This document shows positions 1 through 7,087 of a DNA stretch of 12,752 bases, piece by piece (the stretch's first letter is position 1; every line of letters begins with the position of its first letter). The stretch is from Campylobacterales bacterium (GTDB lineage Bacteria > Campylobacterota > Campylobacteria > Campylobacterales > JALSKU01). The notes below the pieces were generated by a model, which saw only the letters and a program-made list of their open reading frames with translations, was not told the DNA's origin and ran no database searches. The stretch lies in the NCBI GenBank assembly GCA_027038335.1, contig JALVWI010000099.1:1-12752 (forward strand), read 5' to 3'. Made by a program: the position numbers and the translations under genes.

Positions 1-217
1 CGGTATAAGAAGACTTATAGTTTTCAACCTCCAAAATGATGCAGGAGAAGTTAGTAAATACTTTAAAGGAGTGCCAACTCCACTTGGTGCTATATTGTTA
101 TGGATTTATTATCTTTTGTGGTATTTTTCTATTTTGCAAAATGGCTTTATTATCCTAGCTCTCATCATTACAACAGGGTATCTTTTAAACTCAAAAGTCA
201 AAATACCCCATCCGTAA
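1..217 (+). CDS. pssA: CDP-alcohol phosphatidyltransferase, C-terminal part (probable phosphatidylserine synthase)
   Basis: The frame opening at base 2 runs to TAA at 215-217 and gives the last 71 residues of a protein whose start lies outside the window. It begins GIRRLIVFN, continues with KYFKGVPTPLGA and ends in two hydrophobic stretches plus a short basic tail. An R-L-x-x-F-N segment followed by a Y-F-x-G-(L/V)-P-x-P motif and C-terminal membrane helices is typical of bacterial type-II phosphatidylserine synthases. Those inner-membrane enzymes make phosphatidylserine from CDP-diacylglycerol and serine, the route to phosphatidylethanolamine. The catalytic CDP-alcohol signature would lie upstream and cannot be seen, so another CDP-alcohol transferase is possible. 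The gene converges with rny, with 13 bases between stop codons and no terminator hairpin that I can find. Confidence 0.62.
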   Translation, partial: GIRRLIVFNLQNDAGEVSKYFKGVPTPLGAILLWIYYLLWYFSILQNGFIILALIITTGYLLNSKVKIPHP

Positions 218-230
218 ATTACAAACTATA

Positions 231-1799
231 CTATCTTGCATACCCGACAGCTCTTACTTCCCTTATAACATTTACTTTTATTTCACCGGGATATTGGACT
301 TTGTCCTCTATCTCTTTTGCTATCTCTTTTGAGATAAGTACAGCCTCATCATCATTTACAAGTTTTGCATTGGCTATGACTCTTACCTCTCTTCCGGCAT
401 TTATAGCATAAGCTTGTTTGATACCCTCTTTTGAAGTAGCTATCTCTTCTATTTCCTGAACTCTTTTCAAAAATGCTTCTAAAACTTCTCTTCTAGCACC
501 CGGTCTTGCAGCACTTAGAGTATCTGCAGCACAAACTGCAGCTGCTTCGACACTAGTCGGCTCTTCATGACCATGGTGAGCATATATGGCATTGATAACT
601 ATCGGATGCTCTTTGTATCTTTTACAAAGATCTGCTCCTAAGTCCACATGGCTTCCGGCAAAATCATGAGTCAAAGCTTTACCTATATCATGTAGAAGTC
701 CGGCTCTTTTTGCAAGCTGTTCATCTCCTCCAAGTTCAGCTGCTATGATGCCTGCTAAATGAGCAACTTCCAAAGAGTGACCAAGTGCATTTTGACCATA
801 ACTTGCACGAAATTTAAGTCTGCCTATGAGTTTAACTATCTCAGGGTGTATTTTGGCAAGTCCCATATCTACAACGATATCTTGCCCCTCTTCAAGAAGA
901 CTTTGGTCAAATTCAGCTTTAACTTTTTCATATATATCTTCTATCCTTGCAGGCTGAATTCTTCCATCTTCAACTAAAAGTTCTATAACTTTAGTAGCTA
1001 TGGCTCGTCTATAAAGGTTGAAACTACTTAGTATGATAGCTCCGGGAGTATCATCTATGATAACATCAACTCCTAAAAGCATTTCAAGAGTTTTGATATT
1101 TCTACCCTCTTTTCCTATGATCCTACCTTTTAGATCATCGTTTGGAAGATTTACCGTATTGATAAGTCTTTCAGCGGCATAATCACCGGCATATCTTGTA
1201 GTAGCCTGAGCTATGATAAAGTTTGATCTTTTTTTAGCCTCTTGTTTTGCTTGTTCTTCATATTTTCTTACTATGTGAGCTATATCAGCTCTGGAGTTTT
1301 CTTCAACTTTTTTAAGAACTATCTCTTTTGCCTCTTTTTCAGTAAGTCCGGCAGATCTTTCTAAAACTTGCAAAGCTTCATTTAGCTTCTTTTTATACTC
1401 TATTTTTAACTCTTCAGCCTCTTTTGCTTTTGCTTCAGCCTCTTTTTTGATAGATTTTATTTCATCTTTTTCTTTCGTGATATTTTTTAATTCATCTTTA
1501 AAAAGGTCATTTAATGCTTCATCTTTTTTCTCAAGCTGAGCCATCTTTTGTTCATACTCTTTTTTAAGCTCCTTTGCTTCCTCTTCAAATCTATTTTTAG
1601 CTTCTAGCTCTAAATCCTTAGCCTTTATATTGGCATTTCTAAGTATTATTTCTGCTTCGTGTTCGATAGCATTTGCTTTAGCTTTAGCCGCTGTTTCATA
1701 TACTTCAAATTTTGAAGATTCCAGTTTTTTTTGAACTAATGCTCCTAAAACTCCTCCTACTATGATACTTGCTGCAGCGATTGATATCTCTACTATCAT
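231..1799 (-). CDS. rny: Ribonuclease Y (membrane-anchored endoribonuclease)
   Basis: This 522-residue protein has the full RNase Y layout. A short hydrophobic anchor covers about residues 4-22, followed by a long Lys/Glu/Ala-rich coiled coil to about 190. A KH RNA-binding domain around 222-275 carries the GxxG loop GKEG (229-232). An HD domain follows, with H341, the H370-D371 pair, an HHGH cluster near 408-411 and D426. RNase Y is a metal-dependent endonuclease that starts mRNA decay at the inner membrane. Length and sequence fit the Campylobacterota members closely. The ATG at 1799 is preceded by AAGGGGA at good spacing and supplies the membrane anchor, so I keep it although fthC overlaps by 95 bases. 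It is probably co-transcribed with fthC. Identity is near certain. Confidence 0.97.
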   Translation of the reverse strand: MIVEISIAAASIIVGGVLGALVQKKLESSKFEVYETAAKAKANAIEHEAEIILRNANIKAKDLELEAKNRFEEEAKELKKEYEQKMAQLEKKDEALNDLFKDELKNITKEKDEIKSIKKEAEAKAKEAEELKIEYKKKLNEALQVLERSAGLTEKEAKEIVLKKVEENSRADIAHIVRKYEEQAKQEAKKRSNFIIAQATTRYAGDYAAERLINTVNLPNDDLKGRIIGKEGRNIKTLEMLLGVDVIIDDTPGAIILSSFNLYRRAIATKVIELLVEDGRIQPARIEDIYEKVKAEFDQSLLEEGQDIVVDMGLAKIHPEIVKLIGRLKFRASYGQNALGHSLEVAHLAGIIAAELGGDEQLAKRAGLLHDIGKALTHDFAGSHVDLGADLCKRYKEHPIVINAIYAHHGHEEPTSVEAAAVCAADTLSAARPGARREVLEAFLKRVQEIEEIATSKEGIKQAYAINAGREVRVIANAKLVNDDEAVLISKEIAKEIEDKVQYPGEIKVNVIREVRAVGYAR

Positions 1800-2358
1800 A
1801 TTTATTTCCCCTTGTAATATAAATTTTTTTAGGAGTTATATAAAAATCAGATTGTATGTCATATTTATCAGTAGTTACATTTTTATCAAAACATTTATCA
1901 ATCTGTACAAAAACAATTATCGGTTTGTATTTAAGAGTTGCAAAAAATCTATCATACATACCTTTGCCAAAACCTACTCTTTTATAGTCTCTGCCAACTC
2001 CCAAGACAGGAACTATCGCCAAATCAACTCTAACAAATTTAAAAAATGAGTTGTTCGGCTCTTTTATAGAAAATCTTTTCTCAAATAATGGCAATCTATA
2101 TTTTACAATTTTAAAACTGACACCTTCCATAAACGGAACAAATATATTATAATTTTTTCTTAAAATATTTATAAATGTTACTATTTTAGGCTCAAAACCG
2201 ATAGGTAAATAAACTAAAATATTTTTTGGATTATAAATGTTAATTATCTTATTTAAATGTTTTTCTATCATTTTATCTTTATAATACTTTGAAATTTTAG
2301 AACTTTTTTGTAGCTTTTTCTTACACTCATTTCTAAAAGTAGCCTTATCAACCAACAT
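1705..2358 (-). CDS. 5-formyltetrahydrofolate cyclo-ligase family protein
   Basis: The protein should convert 5-formyl-THF to 5,10-methenyl-THF using ATP, returning stored folate to one-carbon metabolism. The family signature is clear: VPVLGVGRDYKRVGFGKGMY lies about two thirds along, followed by DRF, matching the family's Gly-rich R-x-G-x-G-x-G-x-Y-D segment. Basic residues near the N-terminus also fit. I start it at ATG 2358, giving 217 residues, because AAAGG sits nine bases upstream. An earlier in-frame ATG at 2427 would add 23 residues and read through the promoter region. The recognisable domain ends around SDFYITPKK; the last ~35 residues are Arg/Ser-rich, look unrelated to the family and overlap rny out of frame. 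A single extra A in the A7 run at 1824-1830 would end the protein three bases before the rny start. Confidence 0.85.
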   Translation of the reverse strand: MLVDKATFRNECKKKLQKSSKISKYYKDKMIEKHLNKIINIYNPKNILVYLPIGFEPKIVTFINILRKNYNIFVPFMEGVSFKIVKYRLPLFEKRFSIKEPNNSFFKFVRVDLAIVPVLGVGRDYKRVGFGKGMYDRFFATLKYKPIIVFVQIDKCFDKNVTTDKYDIQSDFYITPKKIYITRGNKYDSRDINRCSKYHSRRSFRSISSKKTGIFKI

Positions 2359-2385
2359 AATTTTAGACCTTTTGTATTTTTTTAT

Positions 2386-2391
2386 ATTATA
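2386..2391 (-). promoter_or_regulatory. Candidate sigma-70 -10 box for fthC-rny
   Basis: Read on the minus strand, 2391-2386 is a consensus TATAAT about 28 bases upstream of the fthC ATG. No good -35 is seen, but Campylobacterota promoters often lack one and rely on A/T-rich upstream DNA. It lies directly beside the palindrome at 2392-2406. The A/T-richness of the region makes a chance match possible. Confidence 0.4.
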
Positions 2392-2406
2392 TTGGTATAA
2401 TACCAA
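2392..2406. promoter_or_regulatory. Operator-like perfect palindrome in the divergent promoter region
   Basis: TTGGTATAATACCAA is a perfect inverted repeat: seven bases per arm around one central A. It covers the -35 region of the rightward promoter and touches the -10 of the leftward one. A dimeric regulator could bind here and affect both directions. No regulator gene lies in the window, so this is inference from position and symmetry only. Confidence 0.35.
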
Positions 2407-2420
2407 AATTACTTTATAAT
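2392..2420 (+). promoter_or_regulatory. Candidate sigma-70 promoter for the tlpA-like/ftsY/radA cluster
   Basis: A TTGGTA -35-like box (2392-2397) is followed by a 17-base spacer and a perfect TATAAT -10 (2415-2420). Transcription would start near 2427, only about nine bases before the ATG at 2436, so the leader would be very short and the AAGG at 2421-2424 would lie outside it. Either initiation differs slightly or translation starts on a nearly leaderless transcript. Confidence 0.5.
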
Positions 2421-2435
2421 AAGGCATAAAATCGT

Positions 2436-3008
2436 ATGAAATATTTATCTATCATCTTATTTTTTGTTAGCACAATAGTTATATCCGGCTGTGGAAATAA
2501 AGAAAAAAACAATACACAAAATCCCAATGAAAAAGCACTTAAAACTAGCTCTCAAACACAAAAACAGATTGTTACAAATATAAAACTTCATTGTGTAAAC
2601 GGTAGTGATATTGTCTTGGTAAAAAAGCAAAACACCTTAAGACTAAAAAATAATAACAATAAAATCATTTTGCTAGATTTTTTTGCCACTTGGTGTCCTC
2701 CTTGTAAGGCTGAAATCCCTCATCTAGTAAATCTTCAAAAAAAATATAAAGGTAAACTAAAAATCATATCTGTTCTTTTAGAAGATAATAAACCCGATAG
2801 TGAGATCAAAAGTTTTATAGACTACAATCATATAAATTATATTGTAACAAACGGCACAAATAACTTCAAACTTTCAAACCTTCTTGGCGGTATTCAAAAT
2901 ATACCTTTTATGATTTTATATGATAAAAACGGTAAAGTTATCACTCATTATATAGGAATTATACCTGAAGAAATGATAGATTCTGATATAAAAAAAGCGA
3001 TCAAATAA
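2436..3008 (+). CDS. TlpA/ResA-like thioredoxin-fold lipoprotein
   Basis: The 190-residue protein starts with a lipoprotein signal peptide: MKYL, a hydrophobic stretch, then the lipobox ISGC with acylated Cys19. A polar Asn/Lys/Gln linker follows, then a thioredoxin-like domain from about residue 50. The active site is W86-C87-P88-P89-C90 within FFATWCPPC. The cis-proline loop is I156-P157, and the segment ILYDKNGKV matches the strand and turn after it. Lipidation and the CPPC motif point to a membrane-tethered, periplasm-facing thiol reductase, as in TlpA/ResA proteins that serve cytochrome c maturation or other disulfide reduction. The substrate cannot be told from sequence. Its TAA overlaps the ftsY ATG by one base (TAATG), so the two are probably translationally coupled. 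Confidence 0.85.
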   Translation: MKYLSIILFFVSTIVISGCGNKEKNNTQNPNEKALKTSSQTQKQIVTNIKLHCVNGSDIVLVKKQNTLRLKNNNNKIILLDFFATWCPPCKAEIPHLVNLQKKYKGKLKIISVLLEDNKPDSEIKSFIDYNHINYIVTNGTNNFKLSNLLGGIQNIPFMILYDKNGKVITHYIGIIPEEMIDSDIKKAIK

Positions 3009-3895
3009 TGATAAATTTTTTTAAAAAATCTCTTAAAAAAACTAGTGATGCTATAAAAAACATAGCTCCCCAAAAAAGAAATAAAATTCCAAAAGATGAA
3101 CTAGAAGATATTTTACTTGAAGCAGATGTTACTTATGAAACAGTTGAAGAAATTTTACTTTATCTCCCAGCCGGCGATAATGTAAAAAGAGAAGATTTAA
3201 AAAGAATACTTCTATCATATTTTTTAGAAATCAATAAAAATGAGATAAAAGATAGTAAACCGTTTGTAGAGCTGATACTTGGTGTCAATGGAGCAGGAAA
3301 AACAACAACTATTGCAAAATTGGCAAATCTTTACAAAAAAAACGGTAAAAAAGTTATACTAGGTGCTAGTGATACTTTCAGAGCTGCTGCAGTAGAACAG
3401 CTTAAAAGATGGGCTGAAAAACTTGACATCCCTATAGTTGCCACAAAACAAGGTCATGACCCCTCAGCCGTTGCTTTTGATACTATTAAGTCTGCTGTTG
3501 CTAAAGATTATGATAATGTTCTAATTGATACTGCCGGCAGACTGCATAATCAAACCAATCTATCAAATGAGATAAAAAAAATAGTAAGAATTTGCAACAA
3601 AGCCAAAGAAGGAACACCGCACAGAAAGATACTCATCCTAGACGGTACTCAAGGTAACTCTGCAATCAATCAAGCAAAAGCTTTTAAAGAGATAGTCGGT
3701 ATTGATGCTATCATCATAACAAAACTAGACGGAACTGCCAAAGGTGGAGCACTTTTTAGTATAGCAAGTGAACTTAAGCTGCCTATTTTATATATAGGTA
3801 CAGGTGAAAAAGAGGATGACCTTGTCGCATTTGATGCAGACACTTTTGTAGATTCATTGCTTGATGCATTTTTTATTAGCGAGAATCATGGCTAA
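3008..3895 (+). CDS. ftsY: Signal recognition particle receptor FtsY
   Basis: FtsY is the SRP receptor GTPase that docks ribosome-nascent chain complexes carrying inner-membrane proteins onto the translocon. The 295-residue protein has an N domain (about 1-80) and a complete G domain. G1 is GVNGAGKTT (92-100). SDTFRAAAVEQLKRW around 121-135 is the SRP-GTPase insertion-box region. G3 is DTAGR (174-178), G4 is TKLD (238-241), and GGALF and YIGTGE follow. It lacks the long acidic A domain of the E. coli protein, so it is a short NG-type FtsY that probably contacts the membrane through its basic N-terminus (FFKKSLKK). It overlaps the upstream lipoprotein gene by one base and radA by eight. Confidence 0.97.
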   Translation: MINFFKKSLKKTSDAIKNIAPQKRNKIPKDELEDILLEADVTYETVEEILLYLPAGDNVKREDLKRILLSYFLEINKNEIKDSKPFVELILGVNGAGKTTTIAKLANLYKKNGKKVILGASDTFRAAAVEQLKRWAEKLDIPIVATKQGHDPSAVAFDTIKSAVAKDYDNVLIDTAGRLHNQTNLSNEIKKIVRICNKAKEGTPHRKILILDGTQGNSAINQAKAFKEIVGIDAIIITKLDGTAKGGALFSIASELKLPILYIGTGEKEDDLVAFDADTFVDSLLDAFFISENHG

Positions 3896-5234
3896 ATCAA
3901 GATCGCTATATGAGTGCCAAGCTTGTGGATACCAGACATCAAAATGGATGGGAAAATGTCCAAACTGCGGTGCATGGGAGCAAATAGTAGAATTAAATAA
4001 AACTCAGATAGAAATACTTAAACAAACTTCTTCAAATACAACAAATTATGAATCGGCTCTACCTTTGACTAAAATTAAAGAGGAAACTATACAAAGATAC
4101 TCATCAAATTCAAAAGAGTTAGACTTGGTTTTAGGCGGAGGCATAGTACCCGGTAGTCTTATACTTATCGGAGGAAGTCCGGGTGTAGGTAAGTCAACTC
4201 TTCTTTTAAAGATAGCCGGTAATCTTGCAAAAAAAGATAAAAAAGTACTATATGTCAGCGGTGAAGAGTCAAAATCGCAGATAAAACTCAGAGCAAATAG
4301 ACTTGAAGTAAACCATAAAAATATCTATCTTCTAACCGAAATAAAACTCGAGAGTATATTTGTAGAATTGAACAATAACTATGATGTGCTTATAGTTGAT
4401 TCTATTCAAACTATATATACTGACAAACTTACAGCAGCTCCGGGAAGTGTTTCTCAAGTAAGAGAGATAACATTTGAACTTATGAGATGGGGCAAAGAAA
4501 ACAATACAGCTATCTTTATTATAGGACATATCACAAAAGAGGGTTCTATCGCAGGTCCTCGGATACTTGAACACATGGTAGATACTGTGTTGTATTTTGA
4601 AGGAGATGCTTCTAAAGAGCTTAGACTTTTAAGAAGCATAAAAAACCGTTTTGGCTCAACAAGTGAAGTAGGTATCTTTGAGATGAGTCAAAAAGGACTT
4701 GTCAGTGCAGATGATATTTCAAAAAAATTCTTCTCCAAAGAGGAGTCTCAACCCGGATCTGCCATCACAGTAGCAATGGAAGGTACTAGACCCATTATCC
4801 TTGAAGTTCAAGCACTTGTTAGTGAAAGTAATTTTCCAAATCCAAAAAGAAGTGCAACAGGATTTGAGCTAAATAGACTCAATATGCTATTGGCACTTTT
4901 AGAGAAAAAACTTGAACTTCCGCTAAATAACTATGATGTATTTATAAATATAGCCGGCGGTATCAAGATAAGTGAAACTGCTTGTGATATAGCTATCATA
5001 GCAGCCATCATAAGTAGCTTTAGAAATAGACCGCTTAGTAAAGATACTATCTTTTTAGGTGAAATTACTCTTATAGGTAATGTTAGAGAGATATTCAACT
5101 TAGACTTACGACTAAAAGAAGCTGCTATGCAAAAATTTACAAAAGCAATAGTTCCTTCAAAACCCCTACAACAAATAAATTCTATAAAATGTTATGAAGT
5201 CAAAGAAGTTTCAAAACTTATAGATTGGATGTAA
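3888..5234 (+). CDS. radA: DNA repair protein RadA (Sms)
   Basis: RadA is a RecA-like ATPase that helps process recombination intermediates by promoting branch migration. I start it at ATG 3888 (448 residues) because the protein then opens with MAKSRSLYECQACGYQ, the usual RadA N-terminus. A longer frame from 3861 would add nine residues lying inside ftsY. The C4 zinc finger uses C10, C13, C24 and C27. Walker A is GGSPGVGKST (about 95-104), a Walker B-like LIVDS follows near 168-172, and the family-specific KNRFG motif is at 252-256. The C-terminal third is the Lon-protease-like domain without protease function. The start overlaps the ftsY stop by eight bases with only a weak ribosome binding site, suggesting coupled translation. 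Confidence 0.97.
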   Translation: MAKSRSLYECQACGYQTSKWMGKCPNCGAWEQIVELNKTQIEILKQTSSNTTNYESALPLTKIKEETIQRYSSNSKELDLVLGGGIVPGSLILIGGSPGVGKSTLLLKIAGNLAKKDKKVLYVSGEESKSQIKLRANRLEVNHKNIYLLTEIKLESIFVELNNNYDVLIVDSIQTIYTDKLTAAPGSVSQVREITFELMRWGKENNTAIFIIGHITKEGSIAGPRILEHMVDTVLYFEGDASKELRLLRSIKNRFGSTSEVGIFEMSQKGLVSADDISKKFFSKEESQPGSAITVAMEGTRPIILEVQALVSESNFPNPKRSATGFELNRLNMLLALLEKKLELPLNNYDVFINIAGGIKISETACDIAIIAAIISSFRNRPLSKDTIFLGEITLIGNVREIFNLDLRLKEAAMQKFTKAIVPSKPLQQINSIKCYEVKEVSKLIDWM

Positions 5235-5274
5235 TTTTAATAGCTAATTTTATAATTAATTTATTTTAATTAGA

Positions 5275-5280
5275 TATAAT
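5275..5280 (+). promoter_or_regulatory. Candidate -10 box upstream of the small acidic gene
   Basis: The 79-base gap after radA is almost pure A/T and contains a perfect TATAAT at 5275-5280, 33 bases before the next ATG. No convincing -35 is seen. The spacing would allow a leader of about 27 bases carrying the AAAGG site at 5301-5305. It suggests the small gene has its own transcript start as well as possible read-through from radA. Confidence 0.45.
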
Positions 5281-5313
5281 TTTTTAAACCAAATAAATAT
5301 ATAAAGGCTAAAA

Positions 5314-5604
5314 ATGAGCAAGAAAAAAGCATGCATAGAAGCTTATCACGAAATGGAAGAGAGATATGCAATGCTAGAAATAAAATTTTTCAACAAAGAT
5401 CAAAGTTCCAAGATAAATAATGCCGTTATAAATGCCATAAAAGAGCTTGAAGTATCTCCGGATATTATGATAGAACACAATAATGAAAATAGTGATGAAG
5501 GTATGTATGTCATCGAATTTCATGATGATTATGACAAAGAGTCCGGTGAATTTTTTGAGAAAATTATAAAAGATCTAGATATCAATCAATGCTCAATGGA
5601 TTAG
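5314..5604 (+). CDS. Small acidic protein of unknown function
   Basis: I do not recognise this 96-residue protein. It has no signal peptide or membrane segment and is probably cytoplasmic. The N-terminus is basic (MSKKK), then it becomes strongly acidic, with many Asp/Glu in the second half (for example EFHDDYDKESGEFFEK). It has two cysteines, C6 and C93, too far apart for a simple metal motif. Alternating hydrophobic stretches (MLEIKFF, MYVIEFH) and helix-like segments suggest a small alpha/beta fold. Coding is supported by AAAGG eight bases before the ATG, a plausible promoter, and protein-like composition in an otherwise short gap. It sits between radA and fliL with space on both sides, so neighbours do not suggest a role. 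Confidence 0.8.
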   Translation: MSKKKACIEAYHEMEERYAMLEIKFFNKDQSSKINNAVINAIKELEVSPDIMIEHNNENSDEGMYVIEFHDDYDKESGEFFEKIIKDLDINQCSMD

Positions 5605-5629
5605 TATAGCCGCTGCCAAGATAAAATAT

Positions 5630-5658
5630 TTTACAAAATATACGATATAGTATATAAC
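5630..5658 (+). promoter_or_regulatory. Candidate sigma-70 promoter for fliL-acpS
   Basis: TTTACA (5630-5635), a 17-base spacer and TATAAC (5653-5658) form a good sigma-70-type promoter about 22 bases before the fliL ATG. The implied leader still holds the AAAGGA ribosome binding site at 5669-5674. I see no sigma-54 (GG-N10-GC) or sigma-28 element here, so fliL would be expressed with housekeeping genes rather than as a late flagellar class. Confidence 0.5.
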
Positions 5659-5680
5659 TAATCAAATCAAAGGAAATTTA

Positions 5681-6214
5681 ATGGCTGATGAAGAGAAAAA
5701 AGAAGAAACTAAAGAAAAAAAATCCGGTTCAAATCTTGTACTTATCATTATCATAATACTTTTGGTGTTGATTTTAATAGGCGGTGGTGCAGCAGCATAT
5801 TTTTTACTTAGTGATAATGAAAATGTACAACAACCGAATATGCCTCAGAAGCCTCAACAACAAACACAAATGAAAAAAACAAATGTAGCTAGAAGTTCTG
5901 ATCTTACTGAAATAGGACCTATTTATCCACTTGATCAATTTATAGTAAATTTACTTAGCCAAGGAGGTTCAAGGTTTTTAAAAACTAAAATGGATCTTGA
6001 ACTAAGTAGCCAAGAGTTGACTACTGAACTTGACAAGAAGAAACCTCTCATAAGAGATATAGTTATACGAACACTTTCTTCAAAAACATTTCAAGAAGTA
6101 AGCACAAACCGCGGGAAAGAAAAACTTAAAGATGAATTAGTTGATAAGATAAATGCAGTACTTGCTGACGGTAGGGTAAAAAATATTTTCTTTACAGAGT
6201 TTGTTGTACAGTAA
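5681..6214 (+). CDS. fliL: Flagellar basal-body associated protein FliL
   Basis: FliL is a single-pass inner-membrane protein that surrounds the stator units of the flagellar motor and supports torque or stator stability. The 177-residue protein has a short Lys/Glu-rich cytoplasmic N-terminus (1-17) and one strong membrane helix (about 18-43, Ile/Leu then Gly/Ala rich). A Gln/Pro-rich periplasmic linker (about 50-65) follows. The conserved FliL domain runs from about residue 78, starting with the family-typical YPLDQFIVNL. It contains RFLKTKMDLEL and the C-terminal LLxxKxxxEVS-like and IFFTEFVVQ segments. The Gln/Pro linker is longer than I would expect for E. coli FliL. It is the only flagellar gene in the window. 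acpS begins three bases after its stop. Confidence 0.92.
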   Translation: MADEEKKEETKEKKSGSNLVLIIIIILLVLILIGGGAAAYFLLSDNENVQQPNMPQKPQQQTQMKKTNVARSSDLTEIGPIYPLDQFIVNLLSQGGSRFLKTKMDLELSSQELTTELDKKKPLIRDIVIRTLSSKTFQEVSTNRGKEKLKDELVDKINAVLADGRVKNIFFTEFVVQ

Positions 6215-6217
6215 TAT

Positions 6218-6592
6218 ATGATAGGTATTGATTTAGTAAAAATAAAAAGATTTGAAACTTTTTATAGAAAATTTGAAGAAAAAGCACTTTTTAGGTATCT
6301 TTGCAAAGAAGAGATAGAGTTATCAAAAAAACGACTTGAAACACTTAGCGGTTTTTATGCTGCAAAAGAAGCTATTTCAAAAGCTTTAGGGTGCGGCATA
6401 GGAAAAGAGCTTGGTTTTCATGATATTGTATTGCATAAAACAGAAAAAAATGCACCCTATTTTACTCTTCCTAAAAAAATTATAGAAAAATATCACATCA
6501 TAGATCTATCTTTATCCATTACCCATGAAAAAGAGTATGCAATAGCCGTTGCCTTTATAAAAACTAATAAACAAAATATCCTTTCACATTAG
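6218..6592 (+). CDS. acpS: Holo-[acyl-carrier-protein] synthase
   Basis: AcpS moves the 4'-phosphopantetheine arm from coenzyme A to a serine of apo-ACP, activating it for fatty acid synthesis. The 124-residue length is normal. The first metal-binding Asp is D5 in MIGIDLVKIKRF. The second signature, FYAAKEAISKALG (46-58), carries metal-binding E51 and K55. The third conserved block is LSITHEKEYAIAVAF near the C-terminus. It starts only three bases after fliL with no clear ribosome binding site of its own, so translation probably depends on ribosomes leaving fliL. As I recall, fliL and acpS are also neighbours in Campylobacter jejuni, which would make this an old arrangement rather than a functional link. 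Confidence 0.96.
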   Translation: MIGIDLVKIKRFETFYRKFEEKALFRYLCKEEIELSKKRLETLSGFYAAKEAISKALGCGIGKELGFHDIVLHKTEKNAPYFTLPKKIIEKYHIIDLSLSITHEKEYAIAVAFIKTNKQNILSH

Positions 6593-6601
6593 GAGCAAGT
6601 T

Positions 6602-7087
6602 ATGAATGAATATGATAAAAAAATGATAGAAGCTTTTATACAAAAGCCTGAAAAAACTGAATGGTATATAAATGCATTTAGCAAGTTTAATGTAAACGGT
6701 ATAGATAAAATTGCATGGGTATGGAGCTGGTGGGCTTTCGGAGGTAGTGTTTTTTATCTTCTTTATAGAAAAGCTTATCTAGGAGCTTTAGTATTTTTTA
6801 TAGCATATTTAGCTTCTTCTGTAATTCCTTTTGGAACCATATTGATATGGATTTTACAAGGTGGTTTTAGTGTATATTTCATATATCTAAAATACAAAAG
6901 CTTAAAAAATGAGATCGAAAGTAAAGTTGTAGATGAAAATGAACGCATCGAAACTATGAAACAACTTGGAGGTTATAATAATTGGGCTATATGGGTTGGA
7001 GTTATTATAAATATTTTACCGTTTATTATAATTTTATCATATTTTGGTGTTTTTTTATCAATTTTAAGCCCTAATCAATCTTTCTAA
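6602..7087 (+). CDS. DUF2628-like membrane protein
   Basis: The 161-residue protein has a soluble N-terminal stretch (about 1-35) and then three or four membrane helices. The segment WVWSWWAFGGSVFYLLYRKAYLGA matches the pattern of the DUF2628 family, where a Trp-rich strip precedes a helix ending in Y-R-K. Further helices lie at about 64-92 and 129-155. Function is unknown for the family; a role in membrane homeostasis would be speculation. Its ribosome binding site is neat: the acpS stop TAG is part of TAGGAG, eight bases before the ATG. It is therefore the likely last gene of the fliL-acpS transcript. Its final 17 bases overlap the end of the convergent methyltransferase gene. Confidence 0.82.
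   Translation: MNEYDKKMIEAFIQKPEKTEWYINAFSKFNVNGIDKIAWVWSWWAFGGSVFYLLYRKAYLGALVFFIAYLASSVIPFGTILIWILQGGFSVYFIYLKYKSLKNEIESKVVDENERIETMKQLGGYNNWAIWVGVIINILPFIIILSYFGVFLSILSPNQSF

Noticed and set aside
100..411. A 103-codon frame on the plus strand overlapping the pssA end and rny
   Set aside because: It is out of frame with the conserved phosphatidyltransferase segment and antisense to the highly conserved rny C-terminus.
2359..2427. The longer fthC start at ATG 2427
   Set aside because: It would put the -10 box and palindrome inside the coding region, and the extra 23 residues do not look like the family; ATG 2358 has AAAGG at good spacing.
3861..3887. The longer radA start at ATG 3861
   Set aside because: It adds nine residues within ftsY before the canonical RadA N-terminus, with no better ribosome binding site.
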